Below, piece after piece: positions 43,758 to 55,157 of a DNA stretch of 64,000 nt; the stretch's first letter is position 1, and the number at the start of each line of letters is the position of its first letter. The position numbers and the translations under genes are program-made. Source of the DNA: Benincasa hispida (taxonomy: Eukaryota > Streptophyta > Magnoliopsida > Cucurbitales > Cucurbitaceae). The stretch spans positions 34,844,023 to 34,908,022 of the forward strand of contig NC_052350.1 in NCBI RefSeq assembly GCF_009727055.1, given 5' to 3'. The notes beneath the pieces are model-generated. The model saw nothing but the letters and a program-made list of their open reading frames with translations. It had not been told where the DNA came from and searched no databases.

Positions 43758-45282
43758 TTTTTCAATTAATAAAAGTAGTGTGTTTATACAGAAAAGTAAA
43801 TTGCGGTAAAGTAAAATTGTGCAGATAAAGTAAAGTTGTGATAATAAAGTAAAGTGCGATAAAAGTAAACCTAAGCTATTATGATACAAGGTACAAGATA
43901 CATGATACATGATATCGAGTTTGAGACTGACTGTGAAGATTATACAAAGGATCGTGTTATGCGGTGGCAAGGCTTTATGTAAGAAGCAAAATTAGAAAGG
44001 ATAACCAGTACAAACATCGCAAGTTCATTAATTGCGTTAAAGATATGAATAAGGTTCAGCTTTCCCTTGGCGTACACCTCTCGGTGATCGGCTGCGCTCC
44101 CACATCTCTGTGGTGAAACAGGGATGAACGTAATGAACGCAAGGTTTCTTCCATCTCTGGAAGTACTTCTTGCATTAGTCAATGCATTCTTCTAACCTTC
44201 TCTCGACAGGCAGAATGGCATCTTCACTTCTGCTCTCACAGGTGAAGATGTCATCTAGCATGCTTTAACATATTTATTTCCTTAGCACAAATTAATTTGC
44301 TTGTTTAATTCATTTTAATTACCAGGGGATTAAGAAAACATCATGGAGAAAGCGATTTACAGATGAACGGAAATAGACAGAAATATGGAGATGAAAATGA
44401 TCATGACATTCAATACTAAGATCTAGCGTCTGATACATGGTGTGAATGATGGAGATTAAGAAGATGAATACAATTGATGATAAAGAGACAGAAACAAATA
44501 CAGAAGAGTGCCAACATCTTGACATAGATCTGGATGGTGGACTTGCTTGTCGGCGTATTGAATGAATGGAAGGAAGAGCTTCTCTCTCAGGCTTGCTCGT
44601 CCGGTAGGAGTGACCTTGGTACAGAGCTTAACAGCGGGGATTGAAAGGATTTGCACTGAGACTCACCTCTCAACCTTGTCTCTTAATTCTTCCCAAATTT
44701 TCTCCGATCAGCACTCAGACCAGTCTCTCTCTCAATATACAAGTATCCAAATAAGCTCGTATCAAGTATATTTTGCAATGGAATTTCAGAGGGTATTTAT
44801 AGGCTCAGCTTTGACTCCTTGCAGTGTGGACCCCACTTTATTGTTAAGGAAATTCCGAAAATGGTTGATTGTACACGTGTCTGAATCCTCCGCAATTGCA
44901 TTGCTCATTCGCATCTTTGATCGTGTGCTCGCATGCGGTGTTGTTTTTTATTACCACATGCGGTTGAAGTTAAGCTCTGGATCGACTATCGCATTACCGT
45001 CATTGCGTTGATCGTTTCTTCATTATTGATTGACGGGTGCAATGCAACGGAGATACGTTGTTCAGTTTATCTTTGAGCCCTAAACGCAAGCGATGACTTG
45101 ATTTCCTGCAAAACAGAATGCATCCTTTTCGACCATCGCAATGGTGTTAGTGGGTGTATTGGCGACAATTTATAATTCTTGCATTTCTTGGCCAATTTCC
45201 ATACATTCGATACATATTTTCTCTTTTAGCCGCAATATCTAAATAAAGCAGTATAAATAACTTGTATTTCTACAAGTTATCA
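43758..45282 (-). repeat. 5' LTR of E4, lacking its normal end
   Basis: Matches 38059-39641 closely, ending at ACAAGTTATCA (45282) beside the duplicated ATGGG. A short deletion near 44868, relative to the other LTR at about 39168-39210, removes about 55 bases. TATA box at 44794-44801. Confidence 0.88.
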
Positions 45283-45287
45283 ATGGG

Positions 45288-45482
45288 CTGATGGAGCGCT
45301 AAACGATAAATGCAGGACTAAACAATGGAGTGGTGTTGAGGACTGTGTTACGCAAGATTGATGAGCTCATCAGGACAAATGGCTTTATCAACGGAAGTAT
45401 GAAATAAAGATAGTAGGAGTTGGACGAATAATATTCATGCAAAGTGAGTTCGATGCATGAAGAAGCCATATCAAATAGGAGG
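45288..45482 (+). repeat. continuation of E6 LTR right of E4
   Basis: Begins CTGATGGAGCGCTAAACGAT, the same motif as the array at 37010-37728. It ends at AAATAGGAGG, where a different chromovirus LTR starts. Confidence 0.6.
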
Positions 45483-46385
45483 TGTGAACCCTGAACCCTA
45501 ATTTCTCTACTTGAGTATGTTCCCTATTAAGACCAGTGTGGTGAGTAGGTTGATGTGGAAACTAATGTGTAATGGTAGAGAAAAGGGTGGAAAATTAGAA
45601 GAAAAGTGTGAATTTGAAAACTTGACTTTTGGGAAAAGCTTGGAAAATTGGCTAAGTATAACCCATGCGTTGGAAGCAAGAAAATTGACTGTGTTGTCCA
45701 TGCGTTGGCCTTGATCATTTAGAGGTTATTTGGGGTGTTGAAGGAAGCCAAAGTGTGGCCAAGAGAAATGCATGCAATGAGAGGTTAGAACAACACATGC
45801 AGCAGCCAAATGTATTGAGAGGTTAGAACAATGCATGCGGCAGCCTCAAGTTGCACATCCAAGGGCACTAGACATTGGACACGATGGTATACGTGTATGC
45901 GGCCGAAGGAAATGCGTTGGTAGTATGTCGTGATGCGGTGCAAAGGCATGTGGTGATGCTGTACGAGGCATGCGACGATGGATAGCATGCGGTGATGGAC
46001 ACGGCAGTGCTACGCGATGGACGCGGCAGTGCTATGCAATAGTATGCAGCGATGGATGCGATGGATGTAGCCACACTATGCGTTGGTGATTTGTTATGCG
46101 TTGGACATCCGAAGGCTTGTGGGTGCATAGGACAAGCTAGTAGTATGCGTTGAAGGAGTGTTGGTCATTATCCTAGTTGAGCGCATAGAGCAAAGGTGAG
46201 CCATGCGAAGGAGAAGGATATATGGCCAAAGATGAGCTTTGCGAGCATCTAGCATTTGTGACCAAGTTGCGTTAATTAGATGCACAAGGAAAGATTGAAT
46301 GGACGCATGCGCTGATTGATGTTAGGTTGCGGCAATTGGATGGACGCATTTGTGATTAACGCATATGAGGTTGTATGGACGCATG
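45483..46385 (+). repeat. chromovirus LTR, left part
   Basis: Starts TGTGAACCCTGAACCC and shares its first 200 bases with the E1 3' LTR at 22284. GGCTAAGTATA at about 45651 precedes an array of GATGCGGTG and GCGTTGG-type repeats (about 45700-46380). It is interrupted at 46386 by an Athila-type LTR, with GCATG (46381-46385) as the left half of the target duplication. Confidence 0.82.
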
Positions 46386-48043
46386 TGATAACGGGCAGAA
46401 ATGCACATTATCATAGTGCTAAGTTCTTAAACAATGTTGAATTGCATTGATCAAATATGTTAATTTGCATCCATTAAGCATCAATTTCATAATATTGTGG
46501 TCACATGCGTTCAACGCATTAGAACAGTTGATTTTCGTATTTTTGTGCAAAATATGCGTTGACGCAATGAAAGAATTGCAATCATAGGAAATCATTGGGC
46601 GAGCGACACTTCACTGCAAGGCTTTGCGATGATTGTGATCGCAAACATTCGCCCGAGAAGGATTGCCGCAAATTGCTCAGCGCAACATGGTGGGTGCATC
46701 TGGATGAAAGGCTAGTTAAGCGCGATGGGATAGAAAGCTGATGATAGTCGAATCCAAATTAAGTTGACAGTCGATAATGGTCACAAAGTACATTCAGCTT
46801 TTCGGTGAAAAATATTTGGCGCATTAGTCAAGAATTAAAGCTGTCCCATCTGTACAATCATGAGAGAGAAGCCACCATTCACCTTGGATGTCTATAAATA
46901 CCAAGGGCATTCTTCTGAGAAGGGGTTCAGCAGTTAGAGATTTCATACTTCAGTTCGCATGTCTTTGTTTTTAGTCTTCTTTCAGTTTAAGGCGGACGCG
47001 AGGGAGGAAGTTGTGCAGGAAGATCGTTCCGGTAAGCTTAGGAGAGCGCCAGAAGCTTCAAGGACAGAGAGAAGGCCGATGCCTGCGGAAGCAAGAACAA
47101 ATTTGAACTGAATAGAGACTATAGTGTAAAATCCTCGGTGAGCAAGGAACTAGGCTCTCTTCCTTTAACTTCCATTGTCATTTTGTACTCAACTCATTTA
47201 TAAAAATGGAATTTCCTTCTCTATATCTATTCACTCTTTGTTATTCACGCATGAGTAGCTAAATCGATTGAATGGGTTGAGAAGCATTTAGCTAGCACAA
47301 CTAGGGAATCTTCATTCTTTGCGATTATCTTGTATTATGTATTTTTCATTCGTCCATTAGAGATACTCGGGAGGGTAGTCTAAGGACAGGATCTAGACTT
47401 GGGAAGGTCAGGTTAGAATCTAGACTCAGAAGAGCCAAATTAGAACACATAATCAAGAGATAGGAGTTTAGGAATGTGCATTATTTGTTATCAACGCATC
47501 ACATACATCTTAGAGATAGGATATGATTGTATGCTATCACCTTTCTTTTATGCATTTTGCATCATCGCATAGAACGATAGTAGAGACTTAGGGATAAGCT
47601 CTATAGACATTTTGCATTCAACACATGCGTCCTAGACTTAGGCACATTTGCATTGGAAAATGACTTGCTGTGCATGGTTGTAACATGATCGTATAGTCTG
47701 ACGCATTACCAAGAAATGCTAGCTAAAGATCTTTTGAACCCGTTCATCGCATACTCATTGCATCTATCACGCAACTACCTTTTCTCAACTCTTCCGTATT
47801 TGTTTATTTATTTCTTGTCAACGTAATCAAACAACAGACCAACAATTTATTTACTTGGTTACCGCAAGGTTTTCATAAAAATTACCAACGCAATCTATTT
47901 TCACAAGTCCCTGTGTTCGACCCTGGACTTACCAAGAAACTCAGAGGAATTTACACTTAGATTCCGCTGGGGAAACTTGAGTTCACAACGCAATTTCATC
48001 AATGCATAGCATCCACATTTTCACTTCATAAAATCGAGCATCA
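46386..48043 (+). mobile_element. Athila-type LTR copy 1 (E5 family), followed by flank instead of a PBS
   Basis: A 1658-bp LTR from TGATAACGGGCAG to GAGCATCA. It is flanked by GCATG (46381-46385) and GCGTG (48044-48048), a duplication with one change. It matches 55158-56823. No primer binding site follows; chromovirus LTR sequence does. Taken alone it would be called a solo LTR. TATA box TATAAATA at 46893-46900. Confidence 0.88.
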
Positions 48044-48892
48044 GCGTGCAAAGTCGTCATCCGGACATGTGGCTTGTTGGGAAGAAATCTTAAGCCTTAA
48101 GCAAATGAGGTGGTTGCACAAGAGGACATGCAAAATTAAGCATTTTGTGCTGGCTAAGGATGAAGAAGACACCTTAGATTGCAGTGATTGAAGGATGTGT
48201 TGATAGTGTGGGGAAGAGACACTTGGACATGCGGCCAAGTAGGAGGTGTCGGCCTTGGAAAGAGTTTCGATGCCTATAAATAGGGCCAAGGACTTCTTTT
48301 CAGATCACAATTCAAAAGACATTAAGAAGAGTGGGAAAGGTGATTAAACTTTGCGTTGATGGCAAATCTATGCGTTGATCATAAAGTTTCAAGGGGAGAC
48401 GCAGTTAGACAGTGAAGTCTGGAATAGCATCAACTTGGGACGAAGAGCTCTCCCAGTCTACTCGTACATTTGGAGTGATTTCAAAGCCATCTGAAAGCTC
48501 CACAAGTCTAGTTTTCAGGCTAGGGCTGCTGGAGAAGAAGCTCCAAGGGATCGGGCTGGAAGCTAGAAAAAGGCAGAAGGGTCAGGCTGTCGGGTAAGCT
48601 TGGGCTATTCTTGAAGATTTAGAGATTCCGGCCAAACCATGAGAATTTATGAGCTCAGATTTAGGGTACGTTTCTTGAGATATTTTAGAGCATGTGTGTA
48701 GAAGAAAGTATCTCAAAATAAGGTTAAGAACTATGAGTAATATGAGTGTTAAATTGATTCTTGATTTTAGGGGTTCAAAAGGGAGCCCGAGGTAAACAAG
48801 GAACTTCTAGAGAGAAAGGTTCCTAAACGATCAAGGTGTGTGACTAAAATATTTGACTAAATATTTACAATGTTTTAAAGAAACCATGTTTC
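48044..48892 (+). repeat. chromovirus LTR segment between LTR copy 1 and E5 gag
   Basis: Continues the LTR broken at 46385; the joined order matches the solo LTR (inverted). It carries TATAAATAG at 48275-48283. It corresponds to about 28600-27780 of the solo LTR. At about 48890 it passes directly into E5 gag, with no PBS or leader. A near copy of bases 48044-48793 lies right of E5 at 56824-57573. Confidence 0.82.
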
Positions 48893-50243
48893 AATTAGAT
48901 ACAGAAGAGATGGTGGAGCAGCCTGGAAATGGAGCACCAAATGATAACATTGTCATGGTGAATCCAATTCTGTTGGCAAACGATCGCAATAGACCCATTA
49001 GGGACTATGCACCACCAAACCTCTATGATTTCTCCCCAGGAATCATGAGGTCTGCCCTCCACGGAAGCCAATTCAAAATGAAGCCAGTGATGCTACAGAT
49101 GATCCAGACTACAGGTCAATTCACAGAAAGGCGTGGCGAGGACCTACACGCCCACCTTTGAAGTTTCATTGAAATCTGCAATACTTTTATGTTCTCGAAC
49201 ATCTCTGCTGAAGAACTTTGACTAACATTGTTCCCATTTTATCTCTGTGATCAGGCTAGGAAATGGGCATATTCTCTCGAGCCGGGAGAGATCACTTCTT
49301 GGGAACAGGTAGTGGAGAAGTTTATGAAGAAGTATTTCCCACCTACTGAGAATGCCAGACGAAGGAAACTTATCACAAATTTTGAACAAGACATGGACGA
49401 ATCGCTCAGTGATGCTTGGGCGAGGTTTAAAAGGTTGGTCCGGGATTGTTCCACATAATGGGTTGCCAGATGCCTTCAAATGGAGATTTTTTTTTCTATT
49501 CAGGTTCGAATCCCCTTCGCAGACCAACTGCCAATGTGGCAGCCGCTTAGATGGTCTGCTTGATAAAACATATGATGAGGCGAAGAATATCTTGGATCAC
49601 ATCTCTAAGAACCATGAAGAATTAGAGAGAGTGAGTGACCAGAGATTGAGACTCAAAGATACTTGACGCAAAACATGTGCCATTGCTTCATTTTACAAAA
49701 CCAGATGACCGCAACAATGAAATTTAATCCAAGGAATTGCGATCAGCAAGCCGCGACACCGCAAAACTGGGCAAATCAATGCAATTAGTCAAAAACACCG
49801 CCAATGATGTGCGACTTGTCGTGATAGGCATGCGATGGGAGATTGCCCATAAAAATCCACAATATGTATACTTTTCAAACACCTACAACCCCGGGTGCAG
49901 GAACCACCCCAATTTTGCTTGGAAGAATCAACAAAAAAATTTCCAACCTGTGGCGCAAGAAGAAGAACCACCAGGATTCTTTCCATGCAACAACGTTCAA
50001 ACGAGCAATCAAGCAAGTAGCTCACAGCCACCGCAATCCTCTTCGTTGGAGAGCCTATTGAAGCAATACATAGAGAAAAATGAAACTGTGCTTCAAAGTC
50101 AGGCTACATCCATCCGCAATCTCGAATTACAGATGGGCCAGATTGCGAGTGAGCTGAAAAGTAGACCGCAAGGGGCTCTACCAAGTTCAATTGAACTTCC
50201 ACGCAACCCTAGGGGATCAGGTAACGAAGAAGAAAAGAGCTAA
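48893..50243 (+). pseudogene. Athila-type gag of E5, broken
   Basis: The capsid precursor. Visible family blocks: RPIRDYAPPNLYDFSPGIM, FKMKPVMLQMIQTTGQF, a stop at about 49159, then FPFYLCDQARKWAYSLEPGE, KYFPPTENARRRKLITNFEQ, SDAWARFKRLVRDC, another frameshift, LLDKTYDEAKNILDHISKNHE, and a Gln-rich C terminus with ESLLKQYIEKNETVLQSQ. The start codon region is missing: the open frame at 48853 begins in LTR sequence. A final block ends PRNPRGSGNEEEKS and stop near 50243. Confidence 0.9.
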
Positions 50244-50258
50244 GAAGCGATTGAGGAA

Positions 50259-51151
50259 ATGCCTACCTACGCCAAGTTTCTGAAGGATATGGTAACTAAG
50301 AAGAGAGAAGATAGAAAATTTACCATGGTGGCGTTAACGCAAAGTTCAAAATCCATAATTCCACCAAAGATGAGCGATCCTGGGAGCATTACTATTTCTT
50401 GCTCCATAGGAGGACTATACATCGGGCAAGCCCCGTTTGACCTGGGAGCCAACATAAATTTGATGCCTCTGTCAATCTTTAGACAATTGAATGTGGGGCA
50501 ACTTGTTCCCACAACAGTGACTCTCTAGCTAGCCGATAGATCTCTGGTTCATCCAGAGGGAAAGGTGAAGGATGTGCTGATCACCATTGACAAATTTATC
50601 CTACCAGCCAACTTCATCATTTTGGACTATGAGGTTGACAAAGATGTGCCCATCATTCTGGGGCAACCTTTTCTATCAACAGGTCGTGCTCAAATTGATG
50701 TGCATAAAGGAGAAATCACTTTGAGTATAAACGGACAGAAGCTCAAGTTTAACATAATTCGTGCCATGAAGTTTTCGGATGAAGAAGACCTGCATGACTC
50801 GGATGATGACCAGAATTCAATTGAAGAAGAAAAGTTTGATGAAAAGAATGAAGAAGAGGATGCCAGCGCATCCGTTGCTGCCTGCAATGCGATCATAACA
50901 AAAAAAACAAGGAAGAAGAAATGATCGCAAAGCAAGAAGTAGAGCCAACAGATCAAAGAAAAACAACGCAACCTTCCCTAGTGGAGCCACCAACACTTGA
51001 ATTGAAGACCTTACCAACCCATTTAAAGTATGCATTTTTGGGGCAGAATGAAAAGCTGCCAGTTATCATTTCCACTGCGCTCAACGAAGACCAGGAGAAT
51101 GCATTGATGAGCATTCTAAGGAAGCATGTGCGTGCAATTGGTTGGAATTAG
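50259..51151 (+). pseudogene. E5 protease region
   Basis: Begins PTYAKFLKDMVTKKREDRKF, the usual lead-in to the Athila protease. The active-site motif is FDLGANINLMPLSIF. A stop follows TVTL at 50526. The flap and C-terminal part resume in frame as DVLITIDKFILPANFIILDY, DVPIILGQPFLSTGRA. An acidic linker (EEDLHDSDDDQNSIEEE) ends with a stop near 50924. The part to 51151 leads to RT (ISTALNEDQENALMSILRKH). Confidence 0.88.
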
Positions 51152-52589
51152 CCCTACGTACTGCATGCACCGCATTCGTCTTGAAGATGACCACAAAGCA
51201 ACAATTGAACATCAATGCAGACTCAACCCTGCGATGACGGAGGTCGTCAAGAAGGAGATTATCAAATGGCTAGATGTGGGCATTATCTATCCCATAGCAG
51301 ATAGCACGTGGGTCAGCCTCGTGCAATGTGTGCCGAAGAAGGGCAAAATGATGGTAGTCTCAAATGAGGACAACGAATTAATACCGCAATGAACCATCAC
51401 TGGATGGCACATTTGCATGGACTACTGCAAGCTGAATGCAGCCACAAAGAAAGAACATTTCCCTCTGTCATTTATCGACCAAATGCTAGATCGTCTAACT
51501 GAAAATGATTTTTACTGCTTCTTGGATGGTTATGTCGAATACAACCAAATCATGATAGCTCTAGAAGATCAAGACAAAACCACATTCACTGGCTCATATG
51601 GGACATTTGCTTTTCGCCGCATGTCATTTGGCCTCTGCAATGCGCCAAGCACATTCCAAAGGTGCATGATGGCCATCTTTTCAGATTATCTCGAGGACTC
51701 TATGGAAATATTTATGGATGACTTCTCCTTTTATGGCAACACTTAAGAAGTCTATCTAGCCAACATAGAGAAGATTCTAAAGAGATATGAAGAGATGAAT
51801 ATGGTGCTCAATTGGGAAAAATGTCATTTCATGGTGAAGGAGGGCATAGTGTTGGGACATAAGGTCTTTCGGGATGGGTTGGAGGTGGACAAAGCAAAAA
51901 TTAAAGCAATTGAAAAACTTCCAGCTTCAACCAGCATGAAGGCTGTGCGAAGCTTCTTGGGGCACGTTGTATTCTACAGACGATTTGTCAAAGACTTTTC
52001 TAAAATAGCACGACCACTGAGTGCGTTGTTAGAAGCTGATAGAAAATTTGAGTTTGACAACAATTGCCTCAACGCATTTTGAGTTTTGAAGAATGCACTG
52101 ATTTTCACACCCGTATAGATTGTGTCAGATTGGACACTTCCTTTTGAAATCATGTGTGACGCAAGCGGGTATGCAATAGGGGCAGCATTAGCACAAAAGA
52201 GAAAAACAATTTTGCATCCCATCGCATATGCGAGTAAAACATTAAATCCTGCTCAGACAAATTATACCACCACAGAGAAAGAGCTCGTGGCAGTAATTTT
52301 TGCATTGGAAAAAATTCGGGCATATCTGTTTGGAATAAAGGTACTCATCCACACTGATCACTCGACGATCAAATACTTAATAACAAAGAAGGACGAAAAG
52401 CCGAGGTTGATCAGATGGGTTCTCCTCCTTCAAGAATTTGATATAGAAATAATTGACCATAAGGGGACAGAGAATCAAGTTGCGGATCACTTGTCTAGAC
52501 TGGAAAATCTTGAGGTTGACCACAACGACATTGAGGTGAGTGCCATATTCCCAGATGAGAAGTCGTTCCACATAGAAGAATTGCCCTAG
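51152..52589 (+). pseudogene. E5 reverse transcriptase and RNase H, broken
   Basis: RT starts with SPTYCMHRIRLEDDHKATIE and VKKEIIKWLDVGIIYPIAD. A stop at about 51392 precedes MDYCKLNAATKKEHFPLSFI. The catalytic FMDD is intact near 51712. A stop at about 51745 cuts the next part (KCHFMVKEGIVLGHKVFRDG, then the thumb). RNase H is open at 52122-52589: [39 protein letters not shown] and [11 protein letters not shown] give the acidic residues. The match is Athila lineage of Ty3/gypsy. It is one of the best kept coding parts of the window, yet still has three or more stops. Confidence 0.93.
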
Positions 52590-53797
52590 TATGCAGACAT
52601 AGTCAATTATTTGGTTTGCGAGCAATTCCCTGAAGATTACATCTATCACCAACAGAAGAAGCTCAAGCATGAATGTAGACATTATTATTGGGATGAGCCA
52701 AATTTGTATAAAAGAGGTGCAGACCAGAATTTTCGATTATGCGTACCAAATGCTGCCCAACACCGCATATTATCACAATGCCACGACTCACCATATGGTG
52801 GGTACTTTGGAGGGCAACGCATCGCAACCAAATTTTTGCAAAGTGGATTCTTTTGGCCTACATTGTTCAAGGATGCAGCTGACTATGCAATGAAGTGTGA
52901 TCGATGCCAATGAACAGGTAACATTTCTTGGAAACATGCAATGCCAATGAACACTATCTTCGAGCTTGAATTATTCGACGTATGGGGAATTGATTTCATG
53001 GGACCATTCCCTCTTTCAAATGGTAAACATTATATTTTATTAGCCGTCGATTACGTCTCCAAGTGGGTAGAGGCCATAGCATGCGCCGCAAGTGATGCGG
53101 CGGTAGTCTCCCAGTTCCTGAAGAAAAATATTTTCACTTGTTTTGGCACTCCTCGTGCCATCATAAGTGATGAAGGATCCCACTTTGTCAATCGCAATAT
53201 CAAGGAGCTGCTGCACAAGTACAACATTTTCCACAAAGTGGCCACCGCATACCATCCGCAAACGAATGGTCAGGCTGAAGTGTCCATTTGAGAAATTAAG
53301 CTGATACTTGAGAAGGTAGTAAAGCCTTCACGGAAAGATTGGGCAACAAAGCTTGACGATGCGTTATGGGCATACCGGACTGCATTTAAAACACAATAGG
53401 TATGTCCCCATCTGCGTTGGTATTTGGTAAGGCATGTCATTTGCCTTTAGAGCTAGAATATAAGGCACTATGGGCGGTAAAGAAGTTGAACTTTGATTTA
53501 AAGAAAGCATGAGAAGCGCGAAAAATGCAGCTGGTCGAGCTAGAAGAATGGACGATCAATGCATATGAGAATGTGAAGATTTATAAGGAGCACATCAAGC
53601 GCCAGCGTGAGAAACGCATATGCGGTAAGAACCTCCAAGTCGGGCAAAAGGTCTTACTCTTCAACTCAAGACTGCGGCTCTTCCCGGGAAAATTAAAATC
53701 ACATTGGTCCGGACCTTTCATCATTAAAGAAGTATTCCCACATGGTGGGGTGGAGCTGATCAATGAGGATCGAAGCCGTACATTTAAGGTTAAGTGA
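52590..53797 (+). pseudogene. E5 integrase, broken
   Basis: The N-terminal zinc region at 52611-52913 reads HDSPYGGYFGGQRIATK and MKCDRCQ; the second zinc histidine has become Tyr, while both Cys remain. The core (52941-53291) has [23 protein letters not shown] and TNGQAEVSI with the D,D,E residues, then a stop. It goes on through [20 protein letters not shown] and a frameshift, and ends in the open piece 53525-53797 (EEWTINAYENVKIYKEH, FPGKLKSHWSGPFIIKEVF, FKVK). No chromodomain follows, as expected for this lineage. Confidence 0.92.
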
Positions 53798-54459
53798 CAG
53801 CGAGTTAAGGCATATTCCGGAGGTGATTTCCAGCTAGAAACAACCTCCGTAAAGCAGAGAAACCTGGACTACCCCTTACTTGATTCTTCAACCCTTATTC
53901 CTTCTTCACTTTTACTATCATTTACCTATCTACATCTTACTCATTTTTCCTTCTATGAAAATAAAAAATTATTGTTTTGTTTTAAATCATTTGACCCTCT
54001 CTTTGTTTGTTTACAACGATTAAGGCACGAGATTGCAGAGAAGTTACTTGAAGCAGCAAATTATCACACTCTATCACCACGATTAAGGCACAAGATTGCC
54101 GCAAAGATGGATGCGTCAATACACAATGCGGGCAATAGCGCAAATTTGGGGGTGTATTCTTCCTTATCTTTATTTCAAATTTTGCACTATCACGTCGCAT
54201 TTTAGTTTTAAAAGTCTCATCACCGCATCCTCTTTGATTACCGCAATCATTTGACGTAGATAACTTTAGTAGGTTACCGCATAATGTCTCTTTGCCAAGT
54301 ATGATTTCAATGATGAAAAATATGCTTCTACTTCTTTCGTATATACTACAGTCAACTTAGTCTTCAGATAGTCACCTCATGAAATATTTCTAGAAGTTAG
54401 GGGTTTGCTAGCTTTCTTTCAAACTCTCTTTACGAAGCTTTCTAAGAACACCGCATGAC
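53798..54459 (+). other. 3' untranslated region of E5
   Basis: No gene. Contains two copies of ACGATTAAGGCACRAGATTGC, at 54017 and 54080, and an LTR-family typical AATTTGGGGGTGT at 54144, which looks like a second, internal polypurine tract. Confidence 0.5.
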
Positions 54460-54840
54460 TTATTTTAATCTTTTGACAATGAGGACATTGCCACATTTTA
54501 AATTTGGGGATGAGGTATTTATTTTCGACCTTGCTATAAAAAATATATATATATATTTTGCGAATAACAACTCCACTGTCAACGCAATGGGAAACCCATG
54601 TTGATAAGAGTTAAGTTGTGAAAGGCACTTACCCATAGTTGGATGTCCGCGTGATACACGTGGGGGCAAGCCAAAACGAAAGTAAGTCACTAGGATCAAC
54701 GCATAAATAAATGACTGCAACTCCACTGCCAAATAGGTATGAGTTTAGTCTAAGGAAGAGTGCATTGCTCGTAGTTGGATGTCCACATGAAACTCGTGAG
54801 GGTAAGCCAAAACGAAGGCAAGGCACTTGGATCAGCGCAA
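54460..54840 (-). other. antisense coding-like module of E5 (two copies)
   Basis: On the strand opposite to pol. The first copy is in an open frame 54732-54460 (90 residues): RFGLPPRVSRGHPTMGKCLS then LNSYQHGFPIALTVEL and a hydrophobic tail. The second, in the frame 54826-54629, begins LRFGLPSRVSCGHPTTSNAL then LRLNSYLFGSG. The DNA repeats are 54569-54701 and 54721-54839, about 125 bp each. E4 and E3 hold the same pair in the same place. Each core contains a CGTGATACACG-type inverted repeat, so an RNA or DNA role is an alternative. Confidence 0.5.
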
Positions 54841-55142
54841 GGTCAGAAAAAAAATATCAATGAAGAAAATTTTTATGCAAGGATAAAATCAATTGACACC
54901 ATTGTTGAAAATTTTCTTTTTGAAATAAATCATGCGATGTTCCAGAATTTAGTAAAGTCCTTTCAAAAGGTAAGCTTGCAGTCCCAAGATCTTAGAAATA
55001 TTTTAAGAAAAGACTTGAATAAGACTTAAGAAAATTCTGGTATATAGGATTTGAACAAAGTATCCTTGAGAAATCTAGGAAAAGAACATTGCGGTTGACT
55101 TGCTAAACGAATCTTTAGCTTATGCTTGAGGACAAGCATCGT
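54841..55142 (+). other. E5 region before PPT
   Basis: No gene motif seen. The stretch ends with CTTGAGGACAAGCATCGTTTA, which is also seen next to the E4 PPT (CTTAAGGACAAGCAT on the minus strand at about 39675). Confidence 0.5.
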
Positions 55143-55157
55143 TTAAATTTGGGGGTG
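55143..55157 (+). other. polypurine tract of E5
   Basis: TTAAATTTGGGGGTG directly before TGATAATGGGTAG, identical in type to the E3 tract. Confidence 0.88.

Larger units (their letters stand above)
37729..45282 (-). mobile_element. Athila-type Ty3/gypsy element E4, TSD ATGGG
   Basis: Minus-strand element with its 3' LTR at 37729-39641 and 5' LTR at about 43604-45282, flanked by perfect 5-bp duplications ATGGG (37724-37728 and 45283-45287). Interior in minus order: a 3' half of pol (RT end, RNase H, integrase), a 3' untranslated part with an antisense module, and the PPT. Gag, protease and most of RT are deleted, and the 5' LTR end with the PBS is inverted. It lies in the tandem array of the E6 LTR. 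Confidence 0.9.

Noticed and set aside
49495..49520. GGTTCGAATCC, a perfect tRNA B-box
   Set aside because: It falls in frame in E5 gag and encodes a family-conserved stretch (GSNPPSQT); there is no A-box or tRNA fold.
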